A stretch of DNA of 64,000 nucleotides from Diplosphaera chodatii (taxonomy: Eukaryota > Chlorophyta > Trebouxiophyceae > Prasiolales > Stichococcaceae), in assembly GCA_032358165.1 (NCBI GenBank), contig JAALGY010000016.1, positions 372,001 to 436,000 of the forward strand. The letters are read 5' to 3'. Each line of letters starts with the position of its first letter. Within the stretch, counting starts at the first letter, position 1. Below the pieces are notes generated by a model. The model saw nothing but the letters and a program-made list of their open reading frames with translations, was not told the DNA's origin and searched no databases. Shown piece by piece: positions 39,363 through 51,500 of this stretch. The position numbers were made by a program, and so were the translations under genes.

Positions 39363-41577
39363 ATGCGCCATCGGAGGGGCACGGCACATGTTGCAGCCGG
39401 TCTACTGATCGTACTGCTAGATCAGACACTAAGCGCAGCCGCTGAGCTTGCGGCGTCTGGCATACGTCCCCAGCTGATGAGCACATCAGCTAGCAGCGCC
39501 AGCAGCAGGAGGCTGTTGCGACAGAGTTTGCGACAGGAACTGCGACGTAGTGCGCAGGCGCCGCTGTCATTGGACAAGCTTGAGCTAGTGAGCCAGCTCG
39601 GACAGGACAGGTAAGGCTTCTGGGCTCAGCGAATGCATTGGTGATGGCGGCACATGGCGCACAGCCGGGCCCTGCTGGCCAGCACAGCACAACAACCAGC
39701 AGCAACATCGTTCCATCACTGTATGCGCCTGGCGCAGATGTTTGAAAGTTGCGTATATGTGTCAGTGTAGTGTATATTTGTCAGTGAGTGGTTCGACCAT
39801 AGCGTGATCAAATGTCCGCGCCAGCTGCTGGGCGCCGTCACTAGCTGGCATAGGACTAGGCCGTCGGCCACCTTAGCAGGCTTCACCAACGGCAGCTGAT
39901 ATGCATGTCTTTCCTGTACGCAGATGGGTCCTGGAGCACATGCCTGCCCTGGAGATGGCGGGCACCTACCTGGAGATAGGTGAAAGGTGCTGCTTGGTCA
40001 ACCGGCCTCCGCATCTCTAGCGGCAAGGGCGAGGCTGGGAGTCCACACGTGCTGCGTGCCCCTGCTCGTAGGTGCACACAAAGGCAAGTACCTGTCCAAC
40101 ACGTTCATCCTCGACAAGCTGGGATGGAAAGGTGCGCGCCACCTACCTCACGGTGTCTGTGCAGTCTTGGGCCTGGCGTGGCATTGCATGGGCATGTTGT
40201 GTCATTGCCGCAGCAGCTTTCACCCCACGATGTCGCAGGCACCTGCGTCGAGCCGTTCCCCTCGGACTTTGAGGAGCAAAACCGGACGTGCAAGGTGGTG
40301 AGGGAGGTGGTGTCGGGCGCCAGTGGACAGGAGGTGTCCTTTGTGAAGCCCTCGGAGACGAGCCTAGGCGGCATTGAGGCCACGCTGTCCGGCGCCGAGC
40401 AGATCCCCAGGCCCAACGAGACGATCATCGTCAACATGACGACGGTGGGGCCCTGCCCCATCTGCTGTGATGCACGGCACAGGCCCTGCTGGCCGCACAG
40501 GTGTGTTCTGCCATGCCTCGTGCCATCCACGACCACTGGACGCACCCACCGGAGCGTTCCAGACATCGTAGCAACGGCCGCTGCTCTGGCTGCAGCTGGG
40601 GATCAGGGACCTGCTGCAGCAGCACAATGTGCCGCGCCACTTCACATACTTCTCCCTCGATGCTGAGGGTCAGGTGCACCTCGCGGAACCTCCCGCTTTG
40701 TCGTGTGCAAGGGCCCTGTGCGCTTACATCGATTCGGCGTCTGCCCAAACCGTTGTTCTGCTGCAATGTATCCTATATGCACAGCGCACGTGGCATCTCC
40801 TGGCGCCCGCTGATGCTTTCCCTGGATGTCGCAGGAGTACACCATTTTGAAGCACTTTCCGTGGTGCAGCTACTCGTTCGGGATGCTGACGGTGGAGCAC
40901 AACCGCGTCGAGCCGCAGCGCTCCTACGTGCGGGAGCTGCTCGAGTCGCACGGCTACGTGTTTGCGCAGGAGAAGGATGTCGATGACTGGTGCGTAGACG
41001 CTCGGTCAGTGCCGCCATGCGAGCTCCGACCCTCGAACCAGTCCTGGCATGCCAGGGAGGTCCATTGTGGGCTTTTACAGGTCGACCACTATGCTCAAGT
41101 ACCTCCTGTGCGTGCAGGTACATCGCAGGCAACGCCACTGATGGGCTGGCAGCCTCGATGGCAGCAGTCCTCGCGGGCAGCAATGGTGCCAGCAGAATGG
41201 GGCAGGGCGCGACGGCTCGGCAGCAGTTCACGGATGCCACGGCCTCGCTAGCCTCTGCAGTCATTGCGGTGGCAGCGGTGCTGTGCTGCATCGTGGCCGT
41301 GCGGGCAAACAGGCGGCGCGTTTCCCTGCAGGGTGGGTGTGATGCGCAGTCATCCCACCAGTGTTCACTGTTAGTGAAGCATTGGATGTTGCTGCAGGCG
41401 CACAATATTCTAGCCCACCACATCCAAGGCAGCGCTGTAATGTGCACAATGGGTGTGCAAATGAGTGTCACAGCTGCGCCTCACTACTGTTGCTAACCTT
41501 GAACAATGTACTGTGCAGGCCGATTGGCCAATGGCAGGACATTCGCCAAGCGGGCCTCAGGTCCTTCAGACAACTGA
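39363..41577 (+). CDS. FkbM-type SAM-dependent methyltransferase with N- and C-terminal hydrophobic segments
   Basis: Probable O-methyltransferase of the FkbM fold, likely acting on a glycan or small metabolite in the secretory pathway; the substrate is unknown. The start at 39363 gives MRHRRGTAHVAAGLLIVLL, a signal or anchor sequence. Exon 1 ends SQLGQD (39610). Exon 2 (39924-39979) carries ALEMAGTYLEIG, exon 3 (40072-40131) GKYLSNTFILDKLGWKG, then CVEPFPSDFEEQN, HFTYFSLDAEGQ and EHNRVEPQRSYVRELLESHG followed by DVDDW. These are the SAM-binding and C-terminal motifs of the family. A helix, SAVIAVAAVLCCIVAV, then RANRRR, suggests a C-terminal membrane anchor with a short basic tail. A last exon ending FAKRASGPSDN (TGA 41575-41577) fits in phase; reading through to 41496 is the alternative. 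Confidence 0.86.
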
Positions 41578-42048
41578 CAGCAAACATTGAACTGAAGACT
41601 GAAGTGCGTGAGGTGCCAGTTGCCCCTGTGAAGCTCTGCATATGTGTACAGACCGGGCATGCACGTGCATGAACTGCTGCGCTGCAGCCTCATATCGATG
41701 CTGTGCAGGACTCAGACATGCAACACCGAACAAAACTACCATGTGACATTGACACCCGCCCACGGGTGAGAGGAGTCAGTGCAGAGACTAAGGATGTTCC
41801 CAGTGTTTCAGTTGTCACTGTTTCACACAGTGAGTTGCAACAAGAAGAGTACATCAGCAAACAACCATGGAATGCAATGTCCAGAAACGTCAAGCGAAGC
41901 GTTGTGCATATCAATGGCACAATATGCTGCCACCCACTCTCACATCATGCAACGGTGCTCTGGATATCAGCTCGTCCCGAGCAAACAACTGCTACAACCT
42001 GTTGTACAAGCACATAATAGAACGACTGTCCACCTCACGCTCACACAG
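41578..42048. other. Convergent spacer between FkbM (+) and U-box copy A (-)
   Basis: 471 bp shared by two converging 3' UTRs. I see no gene and no TGTAA signal on either strand. Confidence 0.45.
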
Positions 42049-45000
42049 TCACGCCATGGCCTGCAGCAGGCTGCGCAGCGCATGGTTGGGCGTCAGGGTG
42101 CACATGTCCACAGGCTGCCCTGTCAGCGGCGACGTGCCATGCTGCTGCAGCCACGCCGTGATGGCCGCCCGCTCATATGTCTGCGTGTCCGCAGGCAGCA
42201 GCACCGGGTCGACCATCCGCGTCTGTATGGGGACCGAGGAGAGGCTTTTTAGGTCAAGAGACTATCCGAGCTCGGTGCAAGACACAGCCACTCAGCAAGC
42301 CAGTGGTGGCAGGACGCAAAATATGTCGAGTTTGGACTTGCAGTGCTGGCTGCATGGCAATGACACTTTATGCTCTCACCTTGGACAGAGGACATAGCTG
42401 CCATGCGGTGTCTGCATGCTGCGCTTCTACAGCAGTGCTTTCTGCTGGGCTGGCGACTGACAGCTGTGCTTCAGGGGGCACCGCGGGCCCCTGTTGCGGT
42501 TCGGGGTTCGCCTTGGGAGCTGGGCCAGCTGTGACAGGTGCAACGCCACCACCAGGGTTCGGAACGACGTTCTCCTGCTCCTCGGCCTCTGCAGCGGCGG
42601 CGCCGTGGCTGACGCCGCCCTTCCGCTGCTTCCGCTTGGCCTTCCGCGCCGCCTTGGCCGCCCGCGCTGCTTTCTGCTGCTTGCTGTCATCCTCCTCCTG
42701 CAAGCAAACAATGATCACATTCATGTGCGCTGGCCTGATAACCGTCTTGCATGGGTATCCAAGATCCCATCCATGTATAACTGCTCGATAGCAGCGGGTG
42801 AACCTCTGTTCATACTCCAGCTCACCTGCATCAGCAGCTGCGCCATGCGCTCAGCGGCCTCCGCAGCCGCCGCCTCCGCCGCCGCCGCTGCGGCCCCGTC
42901 AGCAGCTGCAGGGCTGTGCGCCACGCCCGCAGCCTGATGCTGCCGGGCGGCGCTGCCGGCAGCCTTGCTCGGCCGCCGCTGCTGGCTGTGCTGCCGCGCC
43001 TGCGCTGCCTCTCGCGGCTGCCCCGTCTGCTGCGGCACGTCCGACGGGTTTGCGTCCGGCCACGTCTTTGCCAAGTACTCATCCAACCGTTCTCGCGCTG
43101 CTTTCCACTCTTCGGGCGGTGCGTCCAGCTCCGGAGGGTTGACCACCTGCAGGCAGACAGGCGAGTCATTTCCATGCGGATGTGGCAGCACACTCCATCA
43201 TGCAGCACAGCAAGATGTGACCGGCGGCGGCCTGCGTGATAGAAGACAGCATAGCATTCAAACTTGATGGAGGATAGGACAAGGGTGGCTTGTGGATCAC
43301 GGTTTGCTGGAATAGGCAGATGGGCATCACCAGGGCATCACGAGCCATCAAGTGGCGCCCAGTGCTTATAGCGGGCATGCAGGAAGGGTGGCATGGCGCG
43401 GCGGCAGCTGTGCTCTTAGATGTGAGGTTTTGGTCGGTGACCAGCCAGCAAGGCAGAAGGATCCAAACGGTCACCTGTTTCAAGCCGAGGAGTCGGGTGT
43501 GCATGCCCGGCGGCAGCTGCGGGCACAGTGCAGCGTCTGGTTCCGACAGGTAGATGCTCGCCAGCATGTCGGACAATGGCCCGAGCATGTCGGGACGCTT
43601 GGCCAGGTTCGCTGCTTCGATCGTGGTCCACAGCGCCCTGGAGCAGGCAAAGGGTACTATTCCCACAGCACAAGCAGCTCGTTTACCCCCAGGTGCTGCT
43701 GCATGTGCAATTGGCATCTGTAGGGTGCAAGGCATGGTGCTGCACAACGCCTAGCCCCACCCGCAGCCGCCGGCCTCCATGAACAGCTTGCGTGCGGGCT
43801 GCGGACGGCGCGCTGTGCTGACCGGGTCGTTGTCGATCACCACCAGGAGGATGGCTTGGGTCGGCTCCCACGACTACATGTCCAGCAAAAAGCATTTGAG
43901 CGCAGTGTCACGGACAGGCCACGTATCAACCACACAGCCCATTGCGGCTGTGTTGCTGCGGAGAGGTGGCGACAGCAGCCGCTTCGCGGGTGGTCGTCGC
44001 ACGCCCTGCATTGCTGGGGTGCCCCGCTCACCAGGTCGAACACGGGGGCGCCGGTGCGCATTGCCAGCCGCAGCTCCTGCTCCAGGTGCAGCAGCAGCGC
44101 CACCACATCCTGCGCCGGGGCCGTCGGCAGGGACTGCAGCACGCGCTCGTACTCCTGCTTCTGCAGCACAGCGTGATCGACTGTGAAAACATCTTATAGG
44201 GCGTAATAGGTGATATTGTATCACATTTGCTGGACAGTCAATGCAGGACAAGGTGTGCTGCAGGCGCATGGTGCTCATATGGCTGTCAAGGTACAGGCTG
44301 CGTCGTCAGGACATGACGAGGTGCACCTGGCGGCGCAGTGTCGGAGGCAGTGCATCCCGCAGCAGCTTGCTGGCCGCCTCCAGGTGTGCTGATGTGATGC
44401 TCATCAGCTGCCCAACCACCGCCCGCTCGCCACTCAGCCGTTCACGCTCATCCTCCCCTGGCAGCCTGGGGTGCACCTCCAGACATCCATCATCATTCAC
44501 CTCATGGTTCACGAGGGTTGAACAGTATGACCATGTGGCAGGACAACCCCAAGTCTTGAGGTGGCTCCGGAGATGTGCTGAACCATGCACGAGTTTGGGG
44601 TGTGCTTGCAGCAGTCGAGTCGCTGTGTGCTGTAGTGAATGGATGCAAAGGGTGGATTCGTGCAGCGTGTGACTGTGGTGCAGCATGTGTTTTCATAGAT
44701 AGCAATGCCCACATCTAGACAAGCGAGGTGCGGACGGCACCTGATGCTGACGTCCAGGTGTCTTCGGCACAGGCGGCCCTTGAAGCTGCTGCCAAGGTAG
44801 TTCCACAACAGCTCCAGCGACCTGCATCAGTAGGACCAGACGCTGGGCGATCGTCGTGCTTGAATGCTGCAGGCATTGTCACGCGAGGCGGCCACGCTCC
44901 ATGCACTGCCTTCAATTTAAGGGTGAGAACGGCACATGGGCTGGCAAAGCAGGGAACATGCTGCACGCAAGTGTCAACTCCATGCGCGACGACAATCACT

Positions 45001-47832
45001 GGCAGCCAGCTGGCGTGCGCACTCGAGTCTGAGGGTCTGGAATACAGAGTCCAGCTGGACGCCGCTGCTCAGGATGCAGCCCATCCGGCCGGCGCCGGGC
45101 GTGGCCGCCAGCCGATGCCACGCTTGCGCCGCAATGCACACCGCCAGCTCGTCGGCCAGCAGCACCATCAGGTCCTGATGCTTGCTGCATCCGAGTGACG
45201 AATCAAGTCAAGAGGCCGGCCAGGAGTACTCTGCAGCGCCTGAATGTTAGCGGAACCATGGGGTGGTTGGTGGCCTGCCGGGAACCAGTACTGGTCATGC
45301 AACGTCATAGCAGTCGTCGTTTGTGCCGGCCGTGAGCGGGGGCATTGATCAGGAGTCAAGATGATGCGGCGAGGGGTTCACCTGATGAACCTCGACCCAT
45401 CTGTAGGGTCCGCCAGGAACTGCAGCACCCTGGCGTGCCGAAACGCCTGGTCCCGGCGCCTGTCGCCCAGCCAGGGCAGGACGCTGCCCCGCAGCAGCGC
45501 CACCATCTGCTGCACATGGCCGTCGCTGAGGCGCACCCCAGGGTACCTGCCAAGCCGGCGAAGGTACCTGCAATTTTTGGCAGTGGTGTAGCTCACTAAC
45601 ATCTGATTTTGTCACAAGATGCACACGTCTGCTGCAGGTATAGCAGATGAGTTGAAAGGTCAGCCTGGTGCCTGAGGAGGGCACGGGGGACGACCCGATG
45701 GCATCTGCAGCTCAAAGAGGAGCTGCAGCTGACCTGGCTGCCACGAGGAGCAGTGCTGTCTGGTCCGGGTCGTGTGCACTAGCCGCACCCTTGCGGAATG
45801 GCTTTAGCGCCTGCGCAGCAGCGCAAGCTACCTCTGTATGCTGTGTTTTGACATCATCGCTGTTTGTTGGACGATGGCGCTGTTGCCAGCTGCACGCTGC
45901 AAACATTTGACACCATACGGGGTGTTATGCAGTTGCGATGAGCACAAGCACCTGCGCAGCAGCTGCGGCCAGCTTGCTTGTGGCAGCCGAGGAGGCCGCA
46001 TCGGATGCAAAGCCCAACAGCGGCCCGCTGCAGAGCCACAGCAGGTTGCCCAGCGTCTTTGGCAGGTTCGCCAGGCGTGCGATGTCCTGCACATGTGTCC
46101 CCATCAGCTTTCGATGATGCTTTGCACCCTCACTGGCCTACCAAGTACCTGGCCAACACATTTCATGTGCATGCCAGCCCTGCATCCAAACCTGGGTGCG
46201 GAGCATCCGCGCCACAGTTTGCAGGCCGCCAGCGAGGATCTCCAGAATCAGGTCTGCGCACTCATTCCCCAGCGCCAAGCCAAAACCCAGCTGCTGGTCG
46301 TGCCTGTGCAGCAGCTGCTGCCCACAGCACATGGTGCACTTTAAGGCTGTTCCCAAAACGTCTGCAAAAGTCCCCTGCACATGCAGACACAACCCTGTGA
46401 GATGCATCATGTCGGCAGCAATTGACAGGCGGGATGCATGTCGAAGGGGCATAGCCATGAGCATGACAGTCCACATGACTTCTGACAACACAGCCGCATG
46501 GCGGCGTCCGATTTTGTGCGCTTTGCTCTGGACATAGACAATGGACGAGTTGTCCTCATGATGCACCTCATATTCGAAGAGGTCCAGACGCAGCGCCTCA
46601 TTCACATGTGTGCTCATGCTGCGCTGCGCATTTCGTGCCAACTTCAGAGCAGCCAACGTCAGGCGCGGGTCGTCCAAAACCGCCGCAGCCGGCGTGCTCA
46701 CGGTCCGCAGCTCCAACGACCTGTTGATGAGGTCTGCGGCGGCCGCAATCCAGACGGCATGCGGAATCCTGCGTAGGTTTGGACACGCTCTCAACGGCCA
46801 CCCGGCAGGCTTGGGTGCAGTCCGAGTGCGGTGTGTGGTGTGAACTCATCAAGCACAGCCATTTGACAACAGCCGTTTGACAACAGAACTGTTGGGTCGC
46901 ACGTGGTGCAGTTTATCTGGGCGGCCCACTGCAGCGCCGGGCGCAGGCCCTCAGCCAGCAGCGCCCTGGCAGTACTGGTAAGTTCGTCTTTGCCACAGGT
47001 TGATGCCGCCGACACCGCTGCAGAACAGCCGAAGGACTCGGATACAGGGTTGATGTCTGCTGCACAAAGCCACGGCACAAAGGTGTGCGGTGAAGCCAGC
47101 CGGCCCATGCATTGCAGCACCTACTGCCAGCCGCCCCACTGCATGCTCTGGTCCGGTGGCAGCAATATCCGCAACCAGTTCAGGCTTTGTCAGCACTGTG
47201 CAGATGGCAGATATGTTGTATTGCAGGAAGTTGAAGAGGTGCTGCCCGTCCTGCCCCTCGTCTGTGCCTGCGAGGCCGTAAGCCGATGCTTGTGCATAAA
47301 AGAATAGAAGAGCACGACAAGGCTTCATGCTAGAGGTGCATTGGCTACAAACAGCCAAAGCTTGCTGCGTTCGTCTTCAACTGCAGAGGTTTTTGGTTGA
47401 CGCTAGTGAGCGAAAGTGCCCAATGTGCCCAGTGCAGCCCACCAAAGAGTGATGCGATGCTGCCGGCTGCGGCCACCACAAGGCGAGCCTCTGGCGCCTT
47501 CAGTAGCTTGCAGCACGCCAGCAGAATCCCCTTCTCCTGGAACTCGGCCTCTGCTCTGTATATGTCCACAAACCAGATCTTTGCCGTGAGCCGACGCTTT
47601 TGGGCCCAACACGGGCAACATTGGATGCAAGCAGGCGTGCAAGCAGTATCAACATGGCCAGGTGCCTGGTGCAGGTGCCTCGCACCCTTCAAGCTGCAGT
47701 CCGTAGAAGCGGCGAACCAGCATCCAGTCAGGCGAGACACCGCTCTTGTCCTGGATGTCAGTCAACAGCGCCAGCAGATGCTGCCGTTCGGCTGGCTCGA
47801 AGCCCGCCAGCTCTTCCGGCATGTTGATGTTG
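42049..47832 (-). CDS. C-terminal U-box protein, tandem copy A (probable E3 ubiquitin ligase)
   Basis: About 17 exons align one for one with copy B next door. From the N-terminal side: ERQHLLALLTDIQ (47.8 kb), RLVVAAAGSIASLF (47.45 kb), GPEHAVGRLAVGAA (47.15 kb), RRIPHAVWIAAAADLINRSL (46.75 kb), KHQDLMVLLADELAVCIAAQ (45.1 kb), APAQDVVALLLHLEQELRLA (44.1 kb). Then an Ala-rich segment ending AERMAQLLMQ (42.85 kb) and a basic helix AARAAKAARKAKRKQRK (42.65 kb). The last exon (42049-42222) is a U-box: DPVLLP, TQTYERAAITAWLQQHGTSP and PNHALRSLLQ. U-boxes bind E2 enzymes and promote ubiquitin transfer; the helical body is presumably the substrate arm. It is not UBE4/Ufd2. The first exon shown begins at an acceptor (47832), so the true start is unresolved, unless the nearby ATG of MPEELAGFEP is used. 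Confidence 0.8.
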
Positions 47833-48523
47833 CTGCAGGTATTAGGCACAGCCCACAGGTGCTGAACACTCTTGCTACCATGAAGTTTCAAACTACACAG
47901 GTGGAACATGTTCAACTGCGCTGCATGCACATGGGCTGAGTTGCTCACTCTGGGCGCCGCCTTCCCAGCTTCCCCATGGCCGCAGGTAGATTCACAGGTC
48001 CAAGAACTCGCTGATACAAGCGCGATCTGAATCAGCTGGTTCAATTGGCAACAGCAAGGCATGCACGCATGATCCGAACCGTGATCTGAGGCTTGCTGCT
48101 GGTCGCTGGACCAGGACCTGCAGGGACAGCGACGCCAGCACGCGTAAATGTCTTTCACGGAAAAGTGAAGCACGCTGGCGCTGTCCAGAAGGTGAAGTGA
48201 AGCGCGCCGATTTTGAATCCTGAATCAGATGACTAATCGTAGGAGTGCAACACCAGAATCGAACACACTTTGGCCATTCGACGGCCAAAGCGGCCAAAGC
48301 AATGCAAGGTATCCGGAAGAAGTCGGTTGCACATGCACGTGAATCGTGCTGCAGAGTCGCCGTTGGCATCCTTGCAAAGCAACCTGACTGCGCCAGAACA
48401 TGCATGTCCATGCAAGCACGGCACCACCCATGCGGTCATGCTAAGACTATGAGGTACTTCAGTGTACAAACCACAGATCACAACTTCTGATACAACATCG
48501 TCAGTCAGAGAATCACAGAGCCG
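47833..48523. other. Spacer between the two U-box copies
   Basis: About 690 bp between the first recognised exon of copy A and the stop of copy B, both on the minus strand. It holds the 3' UTR of B and the promoter/5' exons of A. Minus-strand frames here show no resemblance to the region upstream of copy B. Confidence 0.4.
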
Positions 48524-51500
48524 TCATGCCACCGCCTGCAGCAGGCTGCGCAGCGTGTGGTTCGGCATCAAGGTTGTCGCATCGGCGGGCTGCCCCGTCA
48601 GTGGCGAGGTGCCGTGCTGCTGCAGCCATGCCGTGATTGCCGCCCGCTCATACGTCTGTGCGTCCTCTGGCAGCAGCACCGGGTCCACCATGCGCCTCTG
48701 CACAGGCAGTGGTTACCTCAGTCTGGGCCTCATCTAATGCAGTTTTCCAATTTCCAGTTTCCAGAATCTTGCACACGCATGTGCAGAACGACGCGGGGTT
48801 CATGATACATCATTGTGCTGCACGTCGATGTTGGTGCGCTCCCACCTTTGACAGCGGACACAGTTGCCACGCTGTTGCTGCATGCTGCGTCGTCGCAGCA
48901 GTGTCCGCTGGTGTGCTGCTGGCTGAGGGCCGTGCTGCAGGAGGCGCTGCTGCCGCTACCTGCGGCCTGGACTCAGCCATAGGCGCAGCTGGCGATGCAG
49001 CAGCCACATCTGATGCAGTGTCACGCTCTGCCGGCAGACTCCCCTGCTGCTCGCCGTCCTCTGTGGTATCAGTGCCCTGAACACGCCTCTGCTGCTTCCG
49101 CTTGGCCTTGCTTGCCGCCTTGGCAGCCCGTGCTGCTTCCTGCTGCTCCTTCGCATCCTCCTCCTGTGCTGAACACACACCCGCGATCAGAGCTTGCGCG
49201 TCAAACCATTCTCGAACGTGCCATCCTTGACAGTCGTCCTGGACCTGGTCAGCAGCAACTGTAGGGACGCTGCTGTACGACGGTTCCCAGTGAGAACTGA
49301 CCTGCATCAGCAGCTGTGCCATGCACTCAGCAGCAGCCTCGGCAGCCGCCGCCGCTGCTGCAGCGTGGCCAGCAGCTGCTGGGCTGCTTGTGGCGCTGGC
49401 TGTTTGTGGGCGCGATGCGGGGATTTGGCGGGGCTCCCTTTGCCGATGCTGCTGCCTGACATCGCCAGCGGCTGCGCCTGCTTGCAATGCTGTCGGCTGA
49501 GCTGCCTGCTGCCGTGCGGTGTTTGGCAGGGCAGCCTGTGCCACCGTCCCGCCGCTTGACGAATTGCCGTTCGCCTTGTGTTCTAGCATTTCTTTCCACT
49601 GATCGAGTGGCGCATCGTCCCGCCAGAACACTCGACACTGCAGGTGGCAAGTCGCTAGGAAGTCGCAACAAGAGTTGCAGCCTGCGCGAGATACGCCCCA
49701 GCGCAGGGTCCTGCTACATCACTGCGACCATGCGCGACCTCAGGAGTCCACCAACACTCCTGAGACTGGTAAGCTTGCAGAGCGCGATGTGTGACAGCGT
49801 CATCTGATGCCCTCGGACGTGTGCATCTTCTGACATCTGAAGAGGGGTACAGCAGGAATGGCATGGCATGTGCATACAACATTGCGCTGTTACCTGCTTT
49901 TCCCAACTGGAGTCGTCAACGCCACCCGTGGCAGGCACTTGCTGCCATTGCGCAGCGGCTGGATTCATTCGAATCAGCATAGCCAAGTTCAGGCACAGCG
50001 CATCGGCAATGCGCTTGCACTTGGCCATGGAAGCTGCAAAAATTGTCCTGCGTAAGACCCTGACAGGCAGGACAAGGCAATGGGTCGAAATGTAAGCAAA
50101 TACAAAGAGCACTCACATAGTGCACCACAGTGGCTCCACAATGTCGTATGTGCAATGGTAACGTCAATGCACAGTATGTCGGGCCTACCTGCATCCACCA
50201 GCTGCAATAAACAGCTGCTGTGGCGGCTGCAGGCGCAGCGCACCACCGACTTCGTCGTTGCAAGCCACTGCAGCAAGTGTGGCATGGATGGCCATCGTTC
50301 CCTGCAGATCACACAGCGCTGAGGCTCTCGAGCAACAAAGAGAGGGTCCAGGGATCCTAACAATGTAGGAGCCCTCCGCGTATCATTTTTGCACTGTACC
50401 CAGCTTGACGACAGCACAACTATGCCTCACATCGTTGACACTGCAATTGCAGTGCTGCTGTGCCTGACTCACCGTTCCAACTACAGCATTGCCCGTGCGC
50501 ACGGCCAGACGCAGCTCCTGCTCCAGGTGCTGCAGCAGCGCCACCACGTCCTGCGCCGGGGCACTCTCCAGGTGCTGCACTACGCTCACGTACTTCTCCT
50601 TCTGCAGCACAGCACGGCAGAGTTCGGCAGCTGTGCAAGACGGCACAGGGTGTGACTTATCGCTTGAGTATCCTGGGGCACAGCATCACAGACCAACCTT
50701 GCTCAGCATTGCAAACTATGCATAGGGACCTGGGGTGTGTCCAGCTGCGCCACAGTACAGAAACAACAGTCCCTGCCAGGGCTCTGTCCACGTGACAGGA
50801 CTGCACTCGGACGTCGAGAGAGGACACAGGTCAGTGCTTGCGTGGTGAGGGACCTGCCCGTCGCACCTTGCTGCGCAGCCGCGGGGGCAGTTTGCCCGAC
50901 TGCAGCTTCTCGCCCGCCTCAAGGTGCTTAAAGGTGAGGCATGCCAGGACGTCAGCCACGGCCCGCTCGCCATTCAGCTGGCGACCGTGCTCCTCCTCCG
51001 CTGGCAGCCTGCAGCCAACTTTACACCCTCTGATATACTTGTTGGCAGACTTCCGAACTAAATGTATGCACCACGCACGCTTGCTTCAAACAACCTTGGT
51101 AGGCTTGTGCATGCTGCTGTTGCCCACACTCTGGAACTGTGCAATGCACAGCGCTGCAATGCAAGATGACGAATTGCGCTGCCTGAGGAGCATGAAAGAA
51201 ACGACTGTGCATAGGCTTGCACGCAAGCAAAGGAGGACTCGAGCACCTGATGTTGTTGTCCATGTGCACTCGGTGCATGCGGCCCTGCGAGGCCCTGCCA
51301 AGGTAGTCCCACAGGACTTCCAGCGACCTGCGACAGCAGGGCCACACCAAGGTATATTGTCACACATTGACCAGATCTGGAACCAGGCTGCAGCAGTCAC
51401 ATGGTTTGAGGTCCCGTGCATGGCCAGGCTGGACAGTCAGAGGCAGGGTTTATGCCAAAGCGACCGCCTCACACTTGCGGAGCGGTACATGGTGGACACA

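Noticed and set aside
40105..40566. 153-codon minus-strand frame across the FkbM gene
   Set aside because: Overlaps FkbM exons carrying family motifs on the plus strand; no motif of its own.
48524..48697. UBE4/Ufd2-type E4 ligase, suggested by the C-terminal U-box position
   Set aside because: The U-box sequence and body lack Ufd2 core motifs; the U-box reads like plant PUB or algal types (TYERAAITAWLQQHGTSP).
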